Assembly: GCA_958477305.1 (NCBI GenBank)
Contig: CAUEFI010000010.1
Location: 53,639-117,638 of the forward strand
Length of the DNA: 64,000 bases
Origin: HGM12998 sp900756495
GTDB taxonomy: Bacteria > Bacillota > Clostridia > Oscillospirales > Oscillospiraceae
Reading direction: 5' to 3'
Below are positions 8,958-17,083 of the stretch, piece by piece (position 1 is the stretch's first letter; every line of letters starts with the position of its first letter). Position numbers and translations under genes: made by a program. Below the pieces are notes generated by a model, which was not told the origin of the DNA, ran no database searches, and saw only the letters and a program-made list of their open reading frames with translations.

Positions 8958-11192
8958 ATGAAAAAACGAATCAAACACCTACTTCTCCACCAGGATCATA
9001 TGGCTTTTCAGTCTATTGTTCCCGTTGTGGTCATCATTGTTCTGCTGGCAGGCGTTTTGACCGCTCTGCTGCTGAACACCGCAGGGCTGAAGGAGAGGCT
9101 ACGCCAGAATACGGTTAGCTATGCAGATGATGTATCCGCCCAATTGGCCAGCAATATCTCCTCCCGTATGCAGATGCGGGAGATCTATATCAGCAATCTG
9201 GCGGACACCTTTTCCAGAATGCCGGAGTCCTTGCTTACAGAGGAACTGCTGGACCGCAAGGCGGAGTATCTGGAGATGGATAAGATCTTCATAGTGAACG
9301 CCGACGGAACCACGAGCCCCGCAGACGTAGAATACGCCGGACTGGCTACGTATATTGCGGATAACCCGACTATTTACACAGACGCTCAGATTTTCTTTGC
9401 AGAGCACGACGCGGTGTTCTTCTCCGCTCCGATCCTGCGGGATAGCGGAGAACACAGCCTGTTAATCGGTGTGCGTACCGTCACCCTTCTCCAGCAGATG
9501 CTCCAGGATGTGGACTTCAAGGAGCAGGGGCTTTCCTGCATCGTGGACAAGGACGGAACCATGGTGGTTTCCGCAACGGACGATGTCCCATTCCGAGAAC
9601 TGGGCGACATTTTCCACAAAGACATCCGCAGCGAGGACGCTGAGGAGGCCAAACGGGTTCTGGAGGACATCAGTGCCCACCGCTCCGGCGTGGCGGAGTT
9701 TCGGGATGTCGGCGGAGAACCGATCATGCTGGGCTATGACTTTTTGGGGATCAACGATTGGATGCTGCTGACTCTGCTGCCCTCCGACCTGTTCAGCAAG
9801 GGGACCCAGGCGTACCTAATCCACTATGCGGTTATTACCGTCGTTATGGCCTTAGTGATGCTTTTGATCTTCGCCGCTGTCGTATGGTATTACCGCCGCA
9901 CCCTGAAACACATCCGAACCGTTGCCCTAAGAGATCCTTTGACAGGGGGGCCCAACGAACTGGCGTTCCGGCTGGGAGGAGAGAGCCTTCTCCAGGGGCA
10001 CCCACAGCAGAGTTTTGCTATCGTCTATCTGAATATTCAAAATTTCAAGCGATTTAATGAACGTTTTGGCACAAAAACCGGTGATGAACTTCTGAAACAG
10101 GTCTACCGTGTTCTGCTGGACTATCTGGGGGAGCGGGAGCTGATGGCCCGCACTTCGGGCGATCACTTCTACCTGCTGCTGGTCTGTGCCGATGAGGAAG
10201 CTGTGCGGCTTCGCCTGCATACTATCTTGGGGCAGTTGGAGCAGAGGCTCTCGGAACAGTTTTCCATCGACCAGCCCTGCTTTGATCTGGGCGCCTACCT
10301 GATCCGGGAGCGGGATGCCGACTTTATGATCTTGTCAGACCGGGCGAAAGTAGCCAGCGCCTATCAGCAGGAGAGCAGTGGCTGCAAGTTCTATGATGCC
10401 GCCCTGGCAGAGCAGATAGAACGCGAGCATTCCCTGGATGAATCCTTTAAGAGCGCAATTGAGAACCGTGAGTTTCAGATCTATATTCAGCCCAAGTTCT
10501 GTCCTGAACGCAAGCAAATTTTCGGCGGCGAGGTGCTGGTTCGCTGGCAGTCTCCGGAATACGGCCTACTGCTTCCCGGAGAATTTGTCCCACTGTTTGA
10601 ACGCAACGGCAAGATCTGCGACCTGGACTTCTATATGTTCGAGGAAACCTGCAGGCTCTTAAAGGGCTGGCTGGCCGCAGGCTGTGCCGTCCCTCTGTCT
10701 GCCAACCTGTCCCGCGCTCACCTGAGGTCCAGCGACTTGTCCTTCCTGGAGCGTTTCAAGGCCATCAAGGAAGCGCATCAAATTCCAGACGGTTTTATCG
10801 AGCTGGAACTGACAGAGTCATTGATGCTGGAGCGTCGGGAGCGCCACTTGGTGATGGCTATGATTAACCGTATCCAGGAGATGGGGTTCCTCTGTTCCAT
10901 AGACGACTTTGGGTTCGGCCACTCCTCGCTGACCATGCTGAAGGATCTGAACGTGACCACCGTCAAGCTGGACCGGCAGTTCTTCTTAGACGAGAATAAC
11001 AAGTCCTGGGTGGTGGTGCGTCAGCTCATTCAGCTGGCACACGATCTGGGCATGTCCGTAGTGGCCGAGGGCATTGAGGAGCAGGAACAGGTCGAGAAGC
11101 TGCGGGAATACGGCTGCGACCTGATCCAAGGCTATGTCTATGCCAAGCCCATGCCGGTTTCCGATTTCGAGAGATATCTCACCACCGTGTGA
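8958..11192 (+). CDS. membrane Cache-GGDEF-EAL protein, probable c-di-GMP phosphodiesterase
   Basis: A 744-residue protein: membrane helix (about 15-40), extracytoplasmic Cache sensor (to about 275), second helix (about 285-310), GGDEF (about 325-480) and EAL (about 490-740). The cyclase signature is SGDHF, losing an acidic residue needed for catalysis, so this domain is probably regulatory. The EAL domain has EVL plus ELTES, DDFGFG, KLDRQF, AEGIE and IQGY, the set needed for hydrolysis. The ATG at 8958 has AGAAGG 9 bases upstream; the ATG at 8937 does not. It resembles the split sensor at 512-3507 and may act on the same c-di-GMP pool. Confidence 0.9.
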   Translation: MKKRIKHLLLHQDHMAFQSIVPVVVIIVLLAGVLTALLLNTAGLKERLRQNTVSYADDVSAQLASNISSRMQMREIYISNLADTFSRMPESLLTEELLDRKAEYLEMDKIFIVNADGTTSPADVEYAGLATYIADNPTIYTDAQIFFAEHDAVFFSAPILRDSGEHSLLIGVRTVTLLQQMLQDVDFKEQGLSCIVDKDGTMVVSATDDVPFRELGDIFHKDIRSEDAEEAKRVLEDISAHRSGVAEFRDVGGEPIMLGYDFLGINDWMLLTLLPSDLFSKGTQAYLIHYAVITVVMALVMLLIFAAVVWYYRRTLKHIRTVALRDPLTGGPNELAFRLGGESLLQGHPQQSFAIVYLNIQNFKRFNERFGTKTGDELLKQVYRVLLDYLGERELMARTSGDHFYLLLVCADEEAVRLRLHTILGQLEQRLSEQFSIDQPCFDLGAYLIRERDADFMILSDRAKVASAYQQESSGCKFYDAALAEQIEREHSLDESFKSAIENREFQIYIQPKFCPERKQIFGGEVLVRWQSPEYGLLLPGEFVPLFERNGKICDLDFYMFEETCRLLKGWLAAGCAVPLSANLSRAHLRSSDLSFLERFKAIKEAHQIPDGFIELELTESLMLERRERHLVMAMINRIQEMGFLCSIDDFGFGHSSLTMLKDLNVTTVKLDRQFFLDENNKSWVVVRQLIQLAHDLGMSVVAEGIEEQEQVEKLREYGCDLIQGYVYAKPMPVSDFERYLTTV

Positions 11193-11512
11193 ACGGCGCT
11201 CTAAAACGGATTTTACTGTTGACTTTGGAAGTATAAGCATTCTGTTCACGAAGCTAATACAGAAAAGCCGGAGAAATCCCCCCATTCGTTCTGACTTGTT
11301 CTATTTTTGTGGGTTTTCTTGGTTTAGCTCTTGAAAACTTGGCGAGTTAATACACTGTCCTTTTTCACACCTGGCATGGTAAAATTTTTCCAGCAGCCGC
11401 TGGAAAGGCCGCCTTCGAAATTCAGCTCAAATACCGTTGACCTCCATGCCCATATACGCTACACTTCCCTTGTCTTGATTTTTCTTCACAAATCAGGTCC
11501 AAGAGTAATAAG
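11193..11512. other. intergenic, nothing recognised
   Basis: About 320 bases from the end of the EAL gene to a strong terminator. No convincing frame, promoter pair or RNA gene was seen. Confidence 0.5.
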
Positions 11513-11554
11513 ATAGACGGCGCAACCTAAAAAAGGTTGCGCCGTCTATTTTTC
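11513..11554 (+). terminator. intrinsic terminator
   Basis: A perfect 16-bp stem (11513-11528 with 11534-11549) with a 5-base A loop is followed by TTTTTCT. It is the first strong stop downstream of the EAL gene, although 320 bases away. Confidence 0.8.
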
Positions 11555-11794
11555 TCAGTCCTTATTTTCAACGCTCCCTCTGCTTTTTCAATATATTGCC
11601 TATTTGCACAAAAAACTGTTCCCATAATTGGTAAAAAGCACACCGCATTTTGGCTTGACTGTGATCCTGGTTTATGGAGTACATTAAGTTCAGAGAACAA
11701 GTGAAGCCCTAAATATTCCATTCCATACCGTTTCATACCACACTGTACCACTCGGTGCTGATTCTTCATTTTTTATAGGGAGGTTCCTGGTATT

Positions 11795-11851
11795 ATGAAA
11801 ACTTGTGTTCTAATTGCAATCCGTCTGCTTGGGTCCGTCCGTTTTATTTAA
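11795..11851 (+). CDS. possible 18-residue peptide
   Basis: A short frame from ATG 11795 to TAA 11851 has an AGGGAGG site 11 bases upstream and an intrinsic terminator about 40 bases downstream. The product is hydrophobic with two arginines (ending RLLGSVRFI). It could be a small membrane peptide, a leader peptide, or chance. The surroundings are AT-rich and otherwise empty. Confidence 0.25.
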   Translation: MKTCVLIAIRLLGSVRFI

Positions 11852-11892
11852 ATTATGTTATTTTAATTCCGCAAATTGATTTATATTATTTA

Positions 11893-11931
11893 ATTGGGCA
11901 ACCAAATTTGTGGTTGTCCAATTTTTATTTT
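11893..11931 (+). terminator. intrinsic terminator
   Basis: A 12-bp stem with one G-T pair (11893-11904 with 11911-11922) is followed by TTTTATTTTAT. It would end transcripts from the 11.6-11.9 kb region. Confidence 0.7.
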
Positions 11932-12008
11932 ATAAAGCGGCGCTATTTTTGCTAATTTAATCATTGGTTTTTCTATAATGTTTGTCTGTTTTAACACATT
12001 ACTGTGTC

Positions 12009-12039
12009 TTGACTATCACCCGGCCTTACAGTATATAAT
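12009..12039 (+). promoter_or_regulatory. promoter-like pair pointing toward the xpt terminator
   Basis: TTGACT (12009-12014) is followed by TATATA (12032-12037, 17-base spacer), overlapping TATAAT (12034-12039, 19-base spacer). No coding frame follows before the hairpin at 12169-12207, so it may drive a short non-coding transcript. Confidence 0.4.
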
Positions 12040-12168
12040 TACTATACAGTTTGCGGAACTACAGACGTGTATTTCTGCAACGCTGACGCTGACGATATCT
12101 CCCCCACCCCCTTGGGACTCCGGCGCGGCGGCGCGTGGTGGCAGCCGCTGCAGCCGCTATCGTCACAA

Positions 12169-12207
12169 AAAACCGGGACACAGGCGGCAGACCTGTATCC
12201 CGGTTTT
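12169..12207 (-). terminator. intrinsic terminator of xpt
   Basis: A 16-bp stem with one mismatch (12169-12184 with 12192-12207) lies just after the xpt stop and is followed on the minus strand by TTTTTTG. The plus-strand flank is also T-rich, so it may work both ways. Confidence 0.8.
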
Positions 12208-12216
12208 GTTCTTTTG

Positions 12217-12786
12217 TTATGCCAGAATGATAGAGCCGTCCTCAATGGCCTCTACCGTGACCAGCGCTTCCACACGGATTCCCATGCTGCGCAGCACACG
12301 GCCCCCGTCCCGCATTCCTTTTTCGATGGCCACGCCAACCCCGACCGCTTCCGCTCCAGCTTTGGAGATCAACTCCAGCAGCCCCAGAATCGACTGGCCG
12401 TTGGATAAGATGTCATCTACCAAAAGGATTCTTTCATCCTCCTGCAGATACTTCTTAGAGACCCTCAGCGTATATGACTTTTCCAGCGAAAAGGAATGGG
12501 TCTCAGCGGCGTAGACGTCTGGGTCAATGTAACCCGTCTGAAATTTTTTGGCATAGACGGCCGGAACCCCCATGGCCAGCGCAGTAAAGCAGGCTAAGGC
12601 AATTCCCGAGCTCTCTGCAGTGAGCACCTTGTCAACCTTCTCCCCCTTAAAGCGGCGGGCCAGATTTTTTCCCGCTGCCTCCAGCAGCTCAACGTCCATA
12701 CAGTGATTGAGAAACATATCCACATGGATGATGTCGCCCTCACCCACTACAGCCTCAGTCAGAATGCGTCGCTTCAGTTCGTCCAT
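12217..12786 (-). CDS. xpt: xanthine phosphoribosyltransferase
   Basis: A 189-residue type I phosphoribosyltransferase that makes XMP from xanthine and PRPP for purine salvage. The N-terminus 'MDELKRRI...VDMFLNH' and the PRPP loop 'LLVDDILSNGQS' (about 125-136) match Xpt. The ATG at 12786 has AAAGGAA upstream; an 11-residue longer frame exists but lacks a site. The leader between promoter and gene is short, and I do not see the purine riboswitch that precedes xpt in Bacillus. It is a single gene with its own promoter and terminator. Confidence 0.92.
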   Translation of the reverse strand: MDELKRRILTEAVVGEGDIIHVDMFLNHCMDVELLEAAGKNLARRFKGEKVDKVLTAESSGIALACFTALAMGVPAVYAKKFQTGYIDPDVYAAETHSFSLEKSYTLRVSKKYLQEDERILLVDDILSNGQSILGLLELISKAGAEAVGVGVAIEKGMRDGGRVLRSMGIRVEALVTVEAIEDGSIILA

Positions 12787-12854
12787 TTCCGTTCCTTTCC
12801 CTGAAAATGATACCGTCACAGAGATACGGCCAAAACATGTTTGTTTCAGCAGTC

Positions 12855-12883
12855 ATTATAGCTTATTTTATCTCTCTTCGCAA
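12855..12883 (-). promoter_or_regulatory. promoter of xpt
   Basis: On the minus strand TTGCGA (12878-12883) and TATAAT (12855-12860) are 17 bases apart. The -35 box lies a few bases from the oppositely directed tRNA promoter. Confidence 0.65.
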
Positions 12884-12885
12884 TA

Positions 12886-12914
12886 TTGACAACCTTCTAA
12901 AAATAAGGTATCCT
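12886..12914 (+). promoter_or_regulatory. promoter of tRNA-Ser
   Basis: TTGACA (12886-12891), 17 bases, TATCCT (12909-12914), ending about 60 bases before the tRNA. Confidence 0.65.
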
Positions 12915-12974
12915 ATCTAAAGTGATTTGGGCGGACCGTCCTCTTTGCCAAGCTCCGCCTGATTTGCCGGATTT

Positions 12975-13063
12975 GCAGCGGTATCGAAGTGGTCATAACG
13001 GGGCTGACTCGAAATCAGTTTGCGGGCAACCGCACGTGGGTTCGAATCCCACCCGCTGCGCCA
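12975..13063 (+). tRNA. tRNA-Ser (anticodon CGA)
   Basis: An 89-base class II tRNA. The acceptor stem GCAGCGG pairs with CCGCTGC and is followed by G and an encoded CCA. The anticodon stem GCTGA/TCAGT encloses loop CTCGAAA with anticodon CGA. A long variable arm and the GGTTCGAATCC T-loop are present. tRNA genes are common integration sites, and an accessory region with a nuclease-SIR2 gene starts just downstream. No duplicated tRNA 3' end was seen in the window. Confidence 0.93.
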
Positions 13064-13069
13064 AGTGGG

Positions 13070-13114
13070 AAGCTACATTTCAGCCTTTGACAGAGGCTGA
13101 AATGTAGCTTTTTT
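13070..13114 (+). terminator. intrinsic terminator of tRNA-Ser
   Basis: A 17-bp stem (13070-13086 with 13094-13110) and T-run start six bases after the tRNA. Confidence 0.85.
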
Positions 13115-13268
13115 CTATTCGCAGCCCTCTCCTCATTCACTATGACTATTTTCTTGCGGCGGATCATTTGATACAATATATTTGCAGCCTGAGAATTATC
13201 CATACTCCTGAAAAGCGCATCCCGTTATCCATGTCAAGCGCACAAAGCTTGAGGGAAGGTGATTTGTT

Positions 13269-14696
13269 GTGTTTCCTACGCTTGAAGAGCAAAGCCCAAT
13301 GGTCTCTGGTATGGCCTTTGAATCCTATATCGTCAATGTGCTGCGCGACTATCTCTCTGCGCAGGGGAAAACCCTGACCCTGGAAGACGATCGATCTACT
13401 TTTGACGCTCTATTGCCTGATGGGATAGATGATATCCAAGGCCCTCTCTATTTGGAAATAAAGGCTGGCTACAGCAACAAATCCGGGTATTTCCGAGCGA
13501 TAGAGCGCTTTGCATTCAATGCACGCGAAGCTGAGCCGGGCGCTATTCTCCTCATTTTGGGCCTTGCCTTTACAGAAAAAAGCAAGCAGAGCATGGTTCA
13601 AATGGTGGAGAGCAGGGCAAAGCGGAAGGTATATATTTGGGATATAGACGATTTCGACCAATTGACCGAGGGCTACAACCAGGAGTTTAAAGCGTTTATT
13701 GAGAGCCCTGCAACAGCCATTGTTGACGAGGCCATTAATAATCCGGCCAGCAAGCAGGAGTCTACTCAAGTTCGGCTGGCGCTCATTTCCGCGCTAAAAA
13801 GAGAATACGAGCGGGAAGAGCTTGCCCTCTTCGTTGGCGCCGGTATTTCAAAGGACGCCGGAATCCCGCAGTGGAATGAGCTGCTCAACGCCTTGCTTTC
13901 AAAAATGATTGCAAGCCGTATCAAGGACAAGGACAGCAGAATTCTGCCGGAGTATCTTGACAGTATTATCGAGTTGGCGCATCAAAATCAGGAAAATACG
14001 CCCATAACGCAGATGAGGTACATCAAAGGGGCCTTTTCGCCTGATGAGTATAATAAATTGGTACATGAGGTTTTATACAGCAGAAAGCCGAGGGCAAATA
14101 CCGAACTTCTGAATACAATTGCAGCTATCTGTACGCCTCGGCGAAACCATATCGGCGTCCAAGGCGTCATCACATATAATTTTGATGACCTGCTGGAACG
14201 ATGCCTCCAAAAATCAAAAATTCAAACCAACGTGCTCTCGTGCGAAGACGATATTTCTACTCCAGACAAGCTGAGTATTTTTCATGTTCACGGATATATG
14301 CCTTATAAGGTTGATGAAGATAGTCCGAACACGGATCTCATCTTCTCAGAGGAAGATTACCATAAAGTATATCGTGACGCATATTGTTGGTCAAATCTGG
14401 CGCAACTCAATTATTTGAGAGAGCATACGTGCCTGTTTATCGGCTGCTCCTTGACCGATCCCAATCTGCGCAGATTGCTCGATGTAGCCAGGAGAAATAA
14501 TGAGAAGCCAAGGCACTTTGCCTTTCTCCGCCGAAATAATGTTGCTAATAATGGAAAAGTGGATCAAAAGGCATTGGAATTGTATAAAGATATCGACGCA
14601 AGCCTTCGCGAGCGGTATTATGCGGCACTGGGCCTGAATATAATCTGGATCGATAATTTCGATGAGATCCCTCAAATCCTTCGGAGCCTGCTGTAG
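13269..14696 (+). CDS. nuclease-SIR2 fusion protein, candidate anti-phage effector
   Basis: A 475-residue two-domain protein. The N-terminal 140 residues fit a PD-(D/E)XK restriction-type fold: helix with FE (17-18), D46, E63-I-K65, then 'VYIWDIDDFDQL' like Mrr-type nucleases. The C-terminal part is a SIR2 domain of the defence type, with GAGIS (190-194), TYNFD (N304), VHG (H341) and 'GCSLTDPNLRRLL', so the NAD-binding and catalytic residues are present. SIR2 domains in Thoeris, DSR and related systems destroy NAD on phage infection. The GTG start has GGGAAGG 10 bases upstream. It stands alone beside a tRNA and in front of XRE regulators. The exact system type is not one I can name. Confidence 0.82.
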   Translation: MFPTLEEQSPMVSGMAFESYIVNVLRDYLSAQGKTLTLEDDRSTFDALLPDGIDDIQGPLYLEIKAGYSNKSGYFRAIERFAFNAREAEPGAILLILGLAFTEKSKQSMVQMVESRAKRKVYIWDIDDFDQLTEGYNQEFKAFIESPATAIVDEAINNPASKQESTQVRLALISALKREYEREELALFVGAGISKDAGIPQWNELLNALLSKMIASRIKDKDSRILPEYLDSIIELAHQNQENTPITQMRYIKGAFSPDEYNKLVHEVLYSRKPRANTELLNTIAAICTPRRNHIGVQGVITYNFDDLLERCLQKSKIQTNVLSCEDDISTPDKLSIFHVHGYMPYKVDEDSPNTDLIFSEEDYHKVYRDAYCWSNLAQLNYLREHTCLFIGCSLTDPNLRRLLDVARRNNEKPRHFAFLRRNNVANNGKVDQKALELYKDIDASLRERYYAALGLNIIWIDNFDEIPQILRSLL

Positions 14697-14746
14697 CGGG
14701 CCGCTCTACAGCAATCGAATATGGCGTTCAACTGTCCCCTCCCCAT

Positions 14747-14792
14747 ACGGGCCCCGTTTTTGACCTCATTCAAAAACGGGGCCCGTTCTATT
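14747..14792 (+). terminator. intrinsic terminator of the nuclease-SIR2 gene
   Basis: A perfect 17-bp stem (14747-14763 with 14770-14786), six-base loop, then TCTATTTTAA; about 50 bases after the stop. Confidence 0.8.
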
Positions 14793-14880
14793 TTAAGCCG
14801 GAATATCTTTTGCCGTGCCTGATGCCGGAGCAGCCAATCCGGCAGAATGGAAATCCCGATAACATCATAACCCCATTCAA

Positions 14881-14913
14881 ATACCGGCGCGCCCAATATG
14901 GGCGCGCCGGTAT
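14881..14913 (-). terminator. hairpin terminator of the 14917-16022 operon
   Basis: A perfect 15-bp palindrome (14881-14895 with 14899-14913) lies just past the stop at 14917 on the minus strand. The T-tail is short (TTTG). Confidence 0.65.
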
Positions 14914-14916
14914 TTC

Positions 14917-15351
14917 CTATCGAATCAGGCCGTTATTGTAGTCGTTGATGAACTTCTGGCGCTTGCGCCTGATTTCCTCCAGGCTCTTTGAGTTGGGGCC
15001 GATGCCCCTGAGCGAGCTAATCTGATAATCCGACAGGCGGAGCAGATCCGCAACGGTTCTGAGCAGCCCGCGTTTCGTCAGGACGTGGTAGGGACGTGCG
15101 GAGAGCTCCAGATACTCCAGCGCATATTTTTCCGCCACCTGAAGCAGGGTGGGCAGCTCCTCCGCCCGCGGGTAAACCGCATTAAACAAAATCTCCAGCC
15201 CTGACAGCACGTCGGGGCACATCAAGAGCGCGCAGCTCTGCGCCAGCTCGCTGCTTGTGATGTTCATCTCTCGTTTCAGCGCCCTGTCGGCCTCTGCCCC
15301 CCGGAAGGCCATCTGAATGAGCTGAATGATTTCGGCCCGGCTGTATTTCAT
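14917..15351 (-). CDS. unknown protein with an RpoA-CTD-like helix-hairpin-helix tail
   Basis: A 144-residue protein. The last 45 residues ('TVADLLRLSDYQISSLRGIG', then 'KSLEEIRRKRQKF') resemble the C-terminal domain of RNA polymerase alpha, a helix-hairpin-helix fold that binds DNA or proteins. The N-terminal hundred residues are helical and not recognised. The ATG at 15351 has GGGAGGA upstream and overlaps the stop of the previous gene by ATGA, so the two are translationally coupled. The role is unknown; a transcription or DNA-binding function is an inference from the tail alone. Confidence 0.6.
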   Translation of the reverse strand: MKYSRAEIIQLIQMAFRGAEADRALKREMNITSSELAQSCALLMCPDVLSGLEILFNAVYPRAEELPTLLQVAEKYALEYLELSARPYHVLTKRGLLRTVADLLRLSDYQISSLRGIGPNSKSLEEIRRKRQKFINDYNNGLIR

Positions 15352-16022
15352 GCGCTTATTCCTCCCGCTGCCCGGCGGGCTCTTCCGCACTTCTCCTTCT
15401 CCTGCTCCTCCAGAGTGTGGAGAAAGTCCAGCGCGTGTTCCGTCTGGAGCAGCTTCCCGACGGACCTTGCCTTACCGCCGGCCGGGACGGCGGTGTCCAA
15501 GATGGAATAGGCATAGCGGTAGCCAAGATAGAAGCCGTAGCGCAGCACGCCGTAGAGGCGGTTGTCCCAGGCGCATTGGAGGTCCGTCAGCAGCTCCCTG
15601 TCCTCGACGGGGAACTGCTGCTCCACTTTGGCAAAGCGCCCGTTGATTTGCTCCCGCTTTTGGCAGTAGCCGGTATGCAGCGCCATGCCGGGGTAGGTCA
15701 GAATCCGCTTGACAATGTAAGTCTCAAAGGGATCCTCCGGAGCGGCGGATGCAAAGAGCTGCTCAAAGCCCGCATAGACCCCCTGGGAGAAAGCAAAGCG
15801 GAGGGCGTACGCCATGTTTTCTGTGCACAGCGTCTCCGCCTCGTCCAAGGCGGCCCTCTGTTCTTCGTTTAGCAGGGTGCAGAGCGCGGCCCGTTCCGCG
15901 AGAGCGGACAGGTCCAGGCCGTCTTCCGCCACTTCCAACTGGTACGCCTTTTCAATTTCATCCAGAAGCTCCACAGTGAACATCCTATCCTGCATCGCTT
16001 TTAGTTCAATTTTAAAATTCAT
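15348..16022 (-). CDS. unknown cytoplasmic protein, first gene of a two-gene operon
   Basis: A 224-residue, helical, acidic protein with no membrane segment and no motif that I recognise. It is rich in aromatic pairs in the middle ('YGVLRYGFYLGYRYAY'). AGGGGGAA precedes the ATG. It overlaps the RpoA-CTD-like gene by four bases, so the two products may act together. It diverges from the HTH gene at 16136. The shared upstream region contains the AGAAATAC half-site seen elsewhere in the HTH array, so that regulator may control it. Confidence 0.6.
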   Translation of the reverse strand: MNFKIELKAMQDRMFTVELLDEIEKAYQLEVAEDGLDLSALAERAALCTLLNEEQRAALDEAETLCTENMAYALRFAFSQGVYAGFEQLFASAAPEDPFETYIVKRILTYPGMALHTGYCQKREQINGRFAKVEQQFPVEDRELLTDLQCAWDNRLYGVLRYGFYLGYRYAYSILDTAVPAGGKARSVGKLLQTEHALDFLHTLEEQEKEKCGRARRAAGGISA

Positions 16023-16135
16023 TTCAAAATTCCCCCTATTAGAAATACTGTCTTTCTTTTGGTGGATTTATTAAAAAGAAAAACCTGTCTATACTACAAA
16101 TAGCAAGATATTTCCCCGTCTTGGAGGGTAAATAG

Positions 16136-16465
16136 ATGGAGAACAAAAAAATTGGGCAGCGCATTAAAGCGGCTAGAATCGCGGCAAACATGACGCAAGC
16201 AGAGCTTGCACATGTAGCAAATCTGTCCCCTAAGTATGTAAGTAATATTGAGTGTGGGAGTAAACTGCCTAAATTTGAGACCTTTATTCTTTTAGCAAAT
16301 ATTTTGAAGACTGATGCCAATTCTCTTTTAGTGGATGTGCTTGATGTGTCACCTCAAATACTAACATCCATGCTCTCAGATAAACTCCCCCTGCTTCCTT
16401 CGGCAGAGCAAAAAAGATTGCTACGTTTATTTAATACTATGATAGAAGATGCACTACAAGATTGA
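16136..16465 (+). CDS. XRE-family HTH regulator
   Basis: A 109-residue Cro/CI-type regulator: HTH at about 6-60 ('MTQAELAHVANLSPKYVSNIE') and a short helical C-terminal part. The site GGAGG lies 9 bases before the ATG. It is the first of four related genes in an AT-rich block, unlike the GC-rich surroundings, which suggests transfer. It is transcribed divergently from the unknown operon at 15348-16022. Confidence 0.85.
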   Translation: MENKKIGQRIKAARIAANMTQAELAHVANLSPKYVSNIECGSKLPKFETFILLANILKTDANSLLVDVLDVSPQILTSMLSDKLPLLPSAEQKRLLRLFNTMIEDALQD

Positions 16466-16475
16466 TAAGGTAGTC

Positions 16476-16517
16476 TACTCGTTCTGTACCACTCCCTGGT
16501 ATGGGGCGAGTATTTTT
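16476..16517 (+). terminator. intrinsic terminator
   Basis: TACTCG (16476-16481) pairs with CGAGTA (16507-16512), enclosing a second small stem (TACCA/TGGTA), followed by TTTTT. It lies just after the HTH gene at 16136. Confidence 0.65.
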
Positions 16518-16551
16518 ATTTGTGCACAATCCATTTCATATTTAAGAGAGA

Positions 16552-16580
16552 GTATTTCAAATAGAAATACATTATTTCTA
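16552..16580. promoter_or_regulatory. two overlapping dyads, candidate HTH operator
   Basis: GTATTTC (16552-16558) and GAAATAC (16564-16570) form a perfect 7-bp dyad. TAGAAATA (16562-16569) and TATTTCTA (16573-16580) form a perfect 8-bp dyad overlapping it. The same half-site occurs at 16042-16048 and 17619-17625, in front of other genes of the array. Confidence 0.5.
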
Positions 16581-16696
16581 TAAGCATACCACATTACCGC
16601 CATTTTGTCCAAACTAAAAATATGACAAAAACTAAATTTTAAATATCTGTTTCCTTTAAGCCACTTCCTCTAAACTTAAAATGCGAGGTGAGCTAA

Positions 16697-17053
16697 TTGT
16701 CAGAAAAGAAAATTGAGAATATAATGGTTGGAAAACGAGTGAGGCAGGCTAGAGAAGCGGCTGGGTATACACAAGAACGATTGGCAGAAATATTGGACAT
16801 TTCTTCTCAATTTATTTCAGGGATCGAACGAGGTACTGTAGGATTATCCGTTCCTGTTTTGGTTGACTTGTGTGATGTATTGCAGGTTTCTTGTGACTTC
16901 ATCTTATTAGGGCAAATTGAGGAAACCGATGCGACGGGTATTGTTTCACGCCTTAAAAGGCTTCCTGAAATTCACGTCAAAAATGCGGAAGATATGTTAG
17001 ATCGCTATCTAGAGGGAATCGCAATAGCAAAAAAAGAGCCACAACCAAACTGA
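16697..17053 (+). CDS. XRE-family HTH regulator
   Basis: A 118-residue protein with one HTH ('YTQERLAEILDISSQFISGIE', about 25-45) and a helical tail. The TTG at 16697 is preferred because GAGGTG lies 7 bases upstream; ATG 16724 is an alternative. It is followed after 30 bases by the next HTH gene (17084). It is distantly similar to the gene at 17660, and the two-gene arrangement appears twice in the array. Confidence 0.82.
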   Translation: MSEKKIENIMVGKRVRQAREAAGYTQERLAEILDISSQFISGIERGTVGLSVPVLVDLCDVLQVSCDFILLGQIEETDATGIVSRLKRLPEIHVKNAEDMLDRYLEGIAIAKKEPQPN

Positions 17054-17083
17054 AGTGAAAAATCACTTACAGGAGAATTACTT

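Noticed and set aside
12787..12854. Purine riboswitch in front of xpt
   Set aside because: The leader is only about 60 bases and lacks the conserved junction bases and the three paired arms.
14672..14896. 74-codon minus-strand frame between the SIR2 gene and the unknown pair
   Set aside because: It runs through the terminator hairpin at 14747-14786, has no ribosome site and no recognisable features.
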